Of a stretch of DNA of 7,782 bases, positions 1-4,820 are shown piece by piece. A model generated the notes under the pieces. The model was not told the origin of the DNA. It was given only the letters and a program-made list of their open reading frames with translations, and ran no database searches. The position numbers and the translations under genes were made by a program. Positions within the stretch are counted from its first letter, which is position 1, and every line of letters starts with the position of its first letter. The DNA comes from Nanohaloarchaea archaeon PL-Br10_U2g16. GTDB lineage: Archaea > Nanohalarchaeota > Nanosalinia > Nanosalinales > Nanosalinaceae. The DNA is taken from contig LKMV01000034.1 in NCBI GenBank assembly GCA_001563995.1, positions 1 to 7,782 on the forward strand, written 5' to 3'.

Positions 1-42
1 CAATGATTTGGATAGAAGAAAAATTTCTTTCAAAATCGATTC

Positions 43-50
43 TAATATAA
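43..50 (+). promoter_or_regulatory. TATA-like box for the nucleotidyltransferase gene
   Basis: The sequence TAATATAA is centred about 28 nt before the ATG at 75. That is the distance expected for a leaderless archaeal transcript starting at or next to this ATG. It is only about 16 nt before the alternative ATG at 63, which would therefore lie upstream of the likely transcription start. No Shine-Dalgarno motif precedes either ATG. The box is read by eye. Confidence 0.5.
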
Positions 51-74
51 GGGTCATCTACCATGCTGTATCTT

Positions 75-803
75 ATGAAAGGAGTTATCCCGGCAGCCGG
101 TAAAGGCACCAGAATGGAACCGTTCACGAACGCTTATCCAAAAGAGCTTCTACCTGTAGGAGAGAAAGCGGTAATCCACCACGCTATAGAGGACATGAAA
201 GAGGCCGGTATAACCGATATATGTATAGTTGTAGGCTGGAAACAGCACGCAATAATAGACTACCTAGGTTCAGGAGAGCAGTACGGTGTACAGCTCACAT
301 ACGTGGTCCAGGATGAAAGAGACGGGCTTGCCGGAGCTGTAAAATCCGCGGAACATTATATTAAAGACGAACCGTTTGCAGTTGTGCTCGGCGACAACTA
401 TGTAGATGATAAGGAAGCGATGAAAGATTTAGTTGATTTTCATATAGATAATCAGATGGATGCAACTATCGGAACCTTCAGGCCGGAAGATGTTTCCTCC
501 TACGGAGTAATAGATCCGGGAGACGAAAACCTGGTAGAAGGGATGGTGGAGAAACCTGATCCGGAGGATGCACCTTCAGATATTGCCATCTCCGGAATGT
601 ATGTCTTCAATCCGGAAATATTCGACGCCATAGAGAAGATAGGAAAAGGTAAAGGTGGAGAGTACCAGTTAACCGATGCGATAGATGAGATGAGGAAAGA
701 AGGCAAGAGAGTTGGATACAGCGATATCACGGGAACAAGGATAGACGTCGGAACTCCGGAAAGACTGAGAAAAGCCAACAGACAGATGGATTTGAGAGAA
801 TAG
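75..803 (+). CDS. Sugar-1-phosphate nucleotidyltransferase (AglF/GalU/RmlA-like)
   Basis: This enzyme condenses an NTP (UTP or dTTP) with a hexose-1-phosphate to give a nucleotide sugar and pyrophosphate, in the cytoplasm. With the ATG at 75 it is 242 aa, close to the length I recall for haloarchaeal AglF glucose-1-phosphate uridylyltransferases. Visible motifs are the N-terminal signature GKGTRMEPFT followed by PKELLPV (residues 9-28), Q79 with a DGLAGAV stretch (83-89), the metal-binding GDN (106-108), SYGVID (142-147), VEKP (158-161), GGEYQLTDAID (194-204) and RIDVGTPERL (222-231). It lacks the C-terminal left-handed beta-helix seen in bifunctional GlmU-like enzymes. Start choice: ATG 63 would add MLYL, but ATG 75 gives the family-typical MKxVIxAAG beginning and sits at the right distance from the TATA-like box. 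Substrate cannot be read from sequence; UTP plus glucose-1-P is the best guess. It is the first of four co-directional genes with sugar or activation functions. Confidence 0.9.
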   Translation: MKGVIPAAGKGTRMEPFTNAYPKELLPVGEKAVIHHAIEDMKEAGITDICIVVGWKQHAIIDYLGSGEQYGVQLTYVVQDERDGLAGAVKSAEHYIKDEPFAVVLGDNYVDDKEAMKDLVDFHIDNQMDATIGTFRPEDVSSYGVIDPGDENLVEGMVEKPDPEDAPSDIAISGMYVFNPEIFDAIEKIGKGKGGEYQLTDAIDEMRKEGKRVGYSDITGTRIDVGTPERLRKANRQMDLRE

Positions 804-848
804 GACAGATCTAGAGATAAAGAGCTCCTATTTGCTGTACACCATAAG

Positions 849-859
849 TTTATTTTTTA
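849..859 (+). promoter_or_regulatory. AT-rich box / T-run between the first two genes
   Basis: A T-rich tract (TTTATTTTTTA) lies in the 84-nt gap after the nucleotidyltransferase stop. Its centre is about 34 nt before the ATG at 888, so as a TATA box it would give a short leader of several nucleotides. A second AT-rich stretch (TTATTATAAT, 873-882) is too close to the ATG to be a normal TATA box. The T-run could also end the upstream transcript, since archaeal termination uses U-rich tracts. The two roles cannot be separated by eye. Confidence 0.35.
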
Positions 860-887
860 ACTGTCTTCGGGCTTATTATAATTAAGA

Positions 888-1598
888 ATGAAGACTCTTT
901 CCGAGTTAAGGGATTTTGCGGCTAACAAGAAAAGTGAAGGGATATATCCTAAATATGTTTTGAGAAGGATTTCCCCGTTCTTTACATGGGTGCTTCTAAG
1001 GCTAGGGGTTTCCGCGAACTTTGTAACCTTTACAGCTTTATTGATCGCTTTGACCGGATCAATGATGTTTGCCTCTTCATCCATATACTTCTGGATAGCT
1101 GGATACATCTTTTACCAGCTTTACCTGATACTGGACTGTTGTGATGGAGCAATTGCTTCACACACCGATGATAAAACTGATTTCGGTGGTTTTCTGGATA
1201 ACATCTCTCATCCTATAACCAATTCAGCTCTAGTATTCTTTACATCTTTCGGGGCTTATATGATAACAGAAAACATCTATTTATTGGTTTTCTCCGCTTC
1301 CGGAGCTATAATGTTTACATTGACATCCCTGCTTGAGTGGTACAGATCGGATACAGAAGGAGGATTGAACAGGGGTACAAGGCCGGACAGCGAGTCAAGT
1401 ATTTTCGGAAAGGTTATTGGGTACGGCAAATCGTTGGCTTTTGCAAAGGGAGGACTGACTCATCCTTTGTTAGCTTTTATCTTAATAGATCTCTTGATTT
1501 ACCAAGGTTTTAGAGCCTACTATCCGGCTCTTATGGCGGTAGGAGGTTACATTATAGTGGTCAAAAGGTTCATTTCTCTGAAAAATACTATGGATTAA
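888..1598 (+). CDS. CDP-alcohol phosphatidyltransferase family membrane protein with variant motif
   Basis: This is an integral membrane enzyme of the CDP-AP family, which transfers a phospho-alcohol from a CDP-linked donor to an acceptor hydroxyl. The core signature lies at residues 83-108: D83-x2-D86-G87-x2-A90, then G100-x3-D104-x3-H108. The canonical motif is DxxDGxxAR-x8-GxxxDxxxD, so spacing is exact but the Arg is replaced by Ser91 and the fourth Asp by His108. The fourth Asp is the proposed catalytic base in studied members. A family-like N-terminus (RRISPFFTWVLLRLGV, residues 26-41, then SANFVT in place of PNxVT) and about six hydrophobic segments support the fold; 236 aa is a normal length. 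I recall an LDxxxH ending in CDP-AP proteins found among polysaccharide genes, which would suit the sugar-active neighbours here. Substrates are unknown; phosphatidylinositol-phosphate-type or archaetidyl lipid synthesis is an alternative, but those enzymes normally keep all four Asp. Starts at ATG with no SD visible. Confidence 0.85.
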   Translation: MKTLSELRDFAANKKSEGIYPKYVLRRISPFFTWVLLRLGVSANFVTFTALLIALTGSMMFASSSIYFWIAGYIFYQLYLILDCCDGAIASHTDDKTDFGGFLDNISHPITNSALVFFTSFGAYMITENIYLLVFSASGAIMFTLTSLLEWYRSDTEGGLNRGTRPDSESSIFGKVIGYGKSLAFAKGGLTHPLLAFILIDLLIYQGFRAYYPALMAVGGYIIVVKRFISLKNTMD

Positions 1599-1609
1599 AG
1601 CCGGACAGA

Positions 1610-1616
1610 TTTTAAT
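1610..1616 (+). promoter_or_regulatory. TATA-like box for the formyltransferase gene
   Basis: TTTTAAT is centred 25 nt before the ATG at 1638 within a 39-nt intergenic gap, consistent with a leaderless transcript. It is embedded in a small imperfect palindrome (AGATT-TT-AATCT, 1607-1618). No SD motif precedes the ATG. Confidence 0.45.
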
Positions 1617-1637
1617 CTTCGCTGTTAAGATATTGGT

Positions 1638-2306
1638 ATGGCTACCGAGGTTATCTTTCTGGGTATGAACGAAGCTGGTGAAAAAGTATATGACTGGCTC
1701 AACGGTAGAGAAGATGTAGAGGTAAAGGCTTTACTGACTGAAAAAGACCAGCTATCATTGATAGAAAAACTGGACCCGGAGCTAGTAGTCTCCTCTGGCT
1801 TTGAGCACAAGGTACCTAAGAAGGTAATAGAGGTTCCGGAAAAAGGTATAGTAAATCTTCATCCATCATTCCTACCCTACAACCGTGGCGCACACCCGTA
1901 TATATGGCCTATAATCAATGATACTCCGGCCGGGGTCTCTATCCATTACATGAACGAAGAGATCGATCAGGGAGATGTTATAGCCAGAAGAGAGGTACGT
2001 GTTCAGCCTGACGACACAGGAAAATCTCTTCATCAACGTTTAATGTTCGAGCAGTTCCAGCTTTTCAAGCAGAACTGGGAAGAAATAAAGAAAGCAGAGA
2101 AAGGCAGAGAACAGGATCTTGACCGTGGGGATACTCACAGAAAAAAAGATCTGGATCAAATTTCTGAGATAGATATGTCTGAAGAGGTAAAAGCGGGGGA
2201 GATGATCGATAAGTTAAGAGCGATGAGTTATCCGCCACATAAAACGGTGTATTTCGAGAGAAACGGCCAGAAATACTATTTGAATCTGGAGATAGAGAAA
2301 GAGTGA
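1638..2306 (+). CDS. Sugar N-formyltransferase (formyltransferase/GART fold)
   Basis: Predicted to move a formyl group from N10-formyltetrahydrofolate to an amine, most likely an amino group on a nucleotide-linked sugar. The catalytic triad of the family is present: N73 and H75 in NLHPSFLP, and D110 in EEIDQGDVI. The stretch LPYNRGAHPYIW (residues 79-90) is typical of sugar N-formyltransferases (VioF/WlaRD-like) rather than purN glycinamide formyltransferase. The C-terminal part also fits that group: DTHRKKDLDQI (165-175), then KLRAMSYPP and the K-x-VYF-x-x-NGQKYY segment (192-214). At 222 aa it lacks the full C-terminal tRNA-binding domain of Met-tRNA formyltransferase, and archaea do not generally formylate initiator Met-tRNA. 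No 4-amino-sugar aminotransferase or dehydratase is visible nearby, so the acceptor would be made elsewhere. Neighbouring sugar-activation and CDP-AP genes suggest glycan decoration. Family is secure; the exact substrate is not. Confidence 0.85.
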   Translation: MATEVIFLGMNEAGEKVYDWLNGREDVEVKALLTEKDQLSLIEKLDPELVVSSGFEHKVPKKVIEVPEKGIVNLHPSFLPYNRGAHPYIWPIINDTPAGVSIHYMNEEIDQGDVIARREVRVQPDDTGKSLHQRLMFEQFQLFKQNWEEIKKAEKGREQDLDRGDTHRKKDLDQISEIDMSEEVKAGEMIDKLRAMSYPPHKTVYFERNGQKYYLNLEIEKE

Positions 2307-2311
2307 GAAAT

Positions 2312-2317
2312 CTTAAA
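2312..2317 (+). promoter_or_regulatory. TATA-like box for the PP-loop protein gene
   Basis: CTTAAA, in the context TCTTAAAGG, is centred about 25 nt before the ATG at 2340 in a 33-nt gap. This is the same spacing as for the genes either side and fits leaderless transcription. No SD motif lies just before the ATG. Confidence 0.4.
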
Positions 2318-2339
2318 GGTTGGTGTTCAACTGGTCTCT

Positions 2340-3260
2340 ATGACTGAGTTAGAGCCTCCTGTTGCCCGGGAAGAAATTGAAGACGCGCCTACAAAAGCCA
2401 AGATCAGAGCAGGTGAAGAGGTTGTCAAGCAGGCACTGGAAAAATATGATTCTGAAGAAGTATTGATAGGTTTTACCGGTGGGAAGGACTCCACATTAAC
2501 CGCTTGGATCGTAAAACGTGTGTGTGAAGAACAAGGTTTTGAAAAACCGGATTTCATGTTCGTAGACCACGGACAACACTTTGATGAGCTGGAAGATTAT
2601 GTAAGGAGGCTTGCAGATGACTGGGGATTCGGGGTAACGGTTTCGAAGAACGAAGACTTAATTGAAAAAGCAGAGAATCCGGGAGACAAGGTTCCTGTGG
2701 AAGAGCTAAACGAGAGAAATCAGAAAGAAGCAGAAAGGGTAGGAGACTATGAAGAGGTTCCATGGCTGATGGATACAGAGGCCGGCAACCATCTTCTAAA
2801 GACGGTTCCTATGAACGAGCTGCTGGAAAACCGTGGTATTAGAGCGGTTATCAACGGGGTAAGATGGGATGAGCATGAATCCCGTGGAGACGAAGATTTC
2901 TACTCTCCAAGAACGGATCCGGACCATATCCGAGTCCATCCGATTCTTCAGCTGGATGAAAGGGATGTCTGGGATGTCTCGTGGTTCCATATGGTACCTG
3001 ATGTAACAGGTGTAGATATTAACAGTTATCCGGAGATGGAAGAAGATCTGCCGGAAGGATACTCAAAGGAAGAACTTCCTATATCTCCAAAGTACTGGAA
3101 AGGCTTTAGATCGCTTGGAAGCGAAGTTTCAACTGATAAACGCGAGGAAAAACCTGCATGGCTACAGGATGTAGAAAACACAAAAGAAAGAGCGGGCAGA
3201 GCACAGAATAAAGATGATAAGGAGATTATGGACAAGCTTCGCAAATTAGGCTACATGTGA
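2340..3260 (+). CDS. PP-loop ATP pyrophosphatase, CysD/PAPS-reductase family
   Basis: An N-type ATP pyrophosphatase fold protein of 306 aa. The PP-loop reads FTGGKDST (residues 45-52). Further family features are VDHGQHFDE (75-83), GNHLLKT (149-155), the CysD-like NGVRWDEHESRGD (172-184), and a C-terminal ERAGRAQNKDDKEIMD (283-298) ending in LGYM, very like the ERxGRxIDxD...GYF tail of CysD sulfate adenylyltransferase small subunits. It closely resembles proteins I recall from haloarchaea, annotated as phosphoadenosine phosphosulfate reductase family. Only one cysteine (C62) is present. The CysH catalytic ECGLH motif and the Fe-S Cys pairs of APS reductases are absent, so a reductase role is unlikely. 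ATP sulfurylase-like adenylylation, perhaps feeding glycan sulfation, is possible, but CysN (the GTPase partner) is not in the window. The name should stay at family level. Confidence 0.85.
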   Translation: MTELEPPVAREEIEDAPTKAKIRAGEEVVKQALEKYDSEEVLIGFTGGKDSTLTAWIVKRVCEEQGFEKPDFMFVDHGQHFDELEDYVRRLADDWGFGVTVSKNEDLIEKAENPGDKVPVEELNERNQKEAERVGDYEEVPWLMDTEAGNHLLKTVPMNELLENRGIRAVINGVRWDEHESRGDEDFYSPRTDPDHIRVHPILQLDERDVWDVSWFHMVPDVTGVDINSYPEMEEDLPEGYSKEELPISPKYWKGFRSLGSEVSTDKREEKPAWLQDVENTKERAGRAQNKDDKEIMDKLRKLGYM

Positions 3261-3275
3261 GGAATTAATAAGAAG

Positions 3276-3683
3276 TTAGAAGTTTTTAGCTATCTTCTCA
3301 TCTATGGCTTCTTCTACCAACATCCCCAGGTTGTACAGTAGCGAGGTGGCTATCCCTGTTACCAGAAATGCAGGGTATGGATCAAGCCTAGCAAGGTAGT
3401 ATGAGGCTATCAGAGGTGCTAAAGAGGCCACGTAATGTATCATTCCTAACGTCACCATGTCCGATCTCTCGTACTCTACGGATTTCAGGCTTTCCCCCCG
3501 GTAAGCTATCAGGGTAAGTATTCCGAAGCCTATCACTGCACCAGAGCCATATAGCAAGGCTTCTATCAGGTTTGGAACTCCATGAGCTCCTATCAGCATG
3601 GCGCCGGAGCCCCAGAACGCGATTGTAAATCCGTATGCTCGGGACTCTTTTGCCAGTGTCTCACGGAGGAAGCCAGTCTTCAT
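3276..3683 (-). CDS. Small four-helix membrane protein of unknown function
   Basis: I do not recognise this protein. From the ATG at 3683 it is 135 aa, with a short charged N-terminus (KTGFLRETLAKESRAYG) and about four hydrophobic segments at roughly residues 18-36, 40-61, 76-97 and 103-124. The cytoplasm-like loop between helices 2 and 3 is charged (YRGESLKSVEYERSD), and the tail EEAIDEKIAKNF is amphipathic. There are no Cys or His clusters or known catalytic motifs. Start choice: an ATG at 3689 would add MV, but the TATA-like box at 3706-3713 lies 27 nt from the ATG at 3683 and only about 21 nt from 3689. It lies 39 nt downstream of the GlcNAc-1-P transferase stop, and its stop is only 15 nt from the oppositely directed PP-loop gene. 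Being a real gene is supported by good membrane-protein composition and the promoter. Confidence 0.7.
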   Translation of the reverse strand: MKTGFLRETLAKESRAYGFTIAFWGSGAMLIGAHGVPNLIEALLYGSGAVIGFGILTLIAYRGESLKSVEYERSDMVTLGMIHYVASLAPLIASYYLARLDPYPAFLVTGIATSLLYNLGMLVEEAIDEKIAKNF

Positions 3684-3705
3684 AACCATTTATTTCTCTC
3701 CCGCC

Positions 3706-3713
3706 ATTAAAAA
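3706..3713 (-). promoter_or_regulatory. TATA-like box for the small membrane protein gene
   Basis: On the minus strand this reads TTTTTAAT, centred about 26-27 nt before the ATG at 3683, in the 39-nt gap after the GlcNAc-1-P transferase stop. It suggests that the small gene can be transcribed on its own. The short T-run could also weaken or end the upstream aglB transcript. Confidence 0.4.
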
Positions 3714-3722
3714 GTTCTATTT

Positions 3723-4817
3723 CTAGACCAGAAGGATTATCGCCGTTGTAACAATCAGTGTCTGTACAAGGCTTAGAAACAGTACAATCTGTCTTTCGGT
3801 CATACCTCTTCTCATCAAGGGATGTGTAAGCGAGTAGTTCTTATCATACTTCGGTTTGATGGTGCCGTCAGGCTGTGGATCGCCCCAGGAAGCTGCTCCA
3901 AACCCGCTTCTGAGCTTTAGGAAAAACTCTATAAACCACAAAGTAAAGATTATTATACCGAGCTTCTCCATATTACCTATAACCATGGCAGAAAATATTA
4001 CGGCTCCGGAAAGGTATGTAAGTGAGTCTCCTGGAAGGACTGTTGCTGGTGAAAAATTGTAGTAAATGAAGCCTAGAAGAGATACGGCTAAGGAGAAAGA
4101 GATCAGCGATGCTTCAGGCTGTCCCTTAAGTATTCCAAAGAATCCTAATCCTGCTGCTGTTATCATAGTTAAGGATGTAGAAAGTCCGTTAACCCCCGCT
4201 AACATATTTGTGACGTTGGAGACAAACATCAGTCCTAGAGGCATCAGGAACAGAGGGTAAAGTAGTCCCCAGTCGACCGTCCCGATAACGGGCAGTGTCA
4301 TGCTCCATGATCCTGCACCTACCGCCATCAGAGGAAGCACTGCCGGAAGTACAAGAAACATCTTTGGAAGTTTGGAGAGGCCTTTTCTATGCATCTGATC
4401 TGCCTCAGTGTCCTCTGTAAATGATCTGAAGATCTTCTCAACTATATGGACGTTTCCTACCTCTATATCAACAGTGACCTCCTCTTCGACCTGTTCGTTG
4501 AGGACCTTTTCAAGATCGATATGTATGTCATCTATTAATCCTATCAAGGCTATAATCGTGGCGGTGTTTAGAGCTGCAAGAACCAGAGAAACCTGAATGT
4601 TAGAGATACTGAACAGATTATCTAGGGCTATAAAGCTAGTAACAGAGATTATAAATCCAAATAATACAACTATACCCCCCGAAGTAGGTATCTTCGGTTT
4701 ATGGAGCTTGTTCTGATCTATGCCGTATATTCCGGAATGAAGTAAATATTTTTTAGCAAGAGGTGTGCCTAGAAGAACTACCAGAAAGCCCAGTAGGTAA
4801 GGCAGCAGTTCAAGCAT
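3723..4817 (-). CDS. GlcNAc-1-phosphate transferase, Alg7/MraY (glycosyltransferase 4) family, AglH-like
   Basis: A polytopic membrane enzyme predicted to transfer a sugar-1-phosphate (usually GlcNAc-1-P from a UDP-sugar) to a dolichyl phosphate carrier, the first step of archaeal N-glycan assembly. Family motifs appear in order: HKPKIPTSGG (39-48), IDDIHID with D96-D97 (95-101), NVTNMLAGVNGL (201-212), PGDSLTYLSG (262-271), and the C-terminal loop with RSGFGAASWGD (303-313) and SLTHPLMRRG (329-338), the His-containing UDP-sugar-binding region. About ten membrane segments are visible. Unusually, a charged, Glu-rich insert of about 40 residues (about 101-141) follows the DD motif, where most relatives have a short loop. 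The gene starts 3 nt after the aglB stop with a GAGGG ribosome site, so the two are almost certainly cotranscribed. The eukaryotic/archaeal Alg7 type fits better than bacterial MraY because of the oligosaccharyltransferase partner. Substrate sugar is inferred. Confidence 0.88.
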   Translation of the reverse strand: MLELLPYLLGFLVVLLGTPLAKKYLLHSGIYGIDQNKLHKPKIPTSGGIVVLFGFIISVTSFIALDNLFSISNIQVSLVLAALNTATIIALIGLIDDIHIDLEKVLNEQVEEEVTVDIEVGNVHIVEKIFRSFTEDTEADQMHRKGLSKLPKMFLVLPAVLPLMAVGAGSWSMTLPVIGTVDWGLLYPLFLMPLGLMFVSNVTNMLAGVNGLSTSLTMITAAGLGFFGILKGQPEASLISFSLAVSLLGFIYYNFSPATVLPGDSLTYLSGAVIFSAMVIGNMEKLGIIIFTLWFIEFFLKLRSGFGAASWGDPQPDGTIKPKYDKNYSLTHPLMRRGMTERQIVLFLSLVQTLIVTTAIILLV

Positions 4818-4820
4818 CTC

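Noticed and set aside
16..29. Short inverted repeat AAGAAA-AA-TTTCTT upstream of the first gene
   Set aside because: Entirely A/T-rich with one G/C pair per arm; likely by chance in an AT-rich intergenic stretch, and it has no counterpart elsewhere in the window.
1..57. Minus-strand open frame from an ATG at 57 running off the left edge (19 codons)
   Set aside because: Too short to judge, it overlaps the plus-strand promoter box, and its translation has no recognisable pattern.
500..778. 92-codon minus-strand frame inside the nucleotidyltransferase
   Set aside because: Opposite strand of a well-conserved enzyme; Ser/Pro/Ile-rich shadow translation.
857..1108. Minus-strand 83-codon frame opposite the CDP-alcohol transferase
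   Set aside because: Lies antisense to a gene with clear family motifs; its translation shows no domain and it has no promoter of its own.
1638..2306. Annotation as methionyl-tRNA formyltransferase or purN
   Set aside because: The LPYNRGAHPYIW segment and the C-terminal region match sugar N-formyltransferases better, and the full tRNA-binding C-terminal domain is absent.
2340..3260. Annotation as PAPS reductase (CysH)
   Set aside because: The catalytic Cys motif and Fe-S cysteines are missing; the C-terminal tail is CysD-like.
3261..3290. Possible terminator between the convergent genes (TTTTT at 3283-3287)
   Set aside because: The T-run is short, lies inside the small membrane protein gene, and has no stem before it; not enough to call a terminator.
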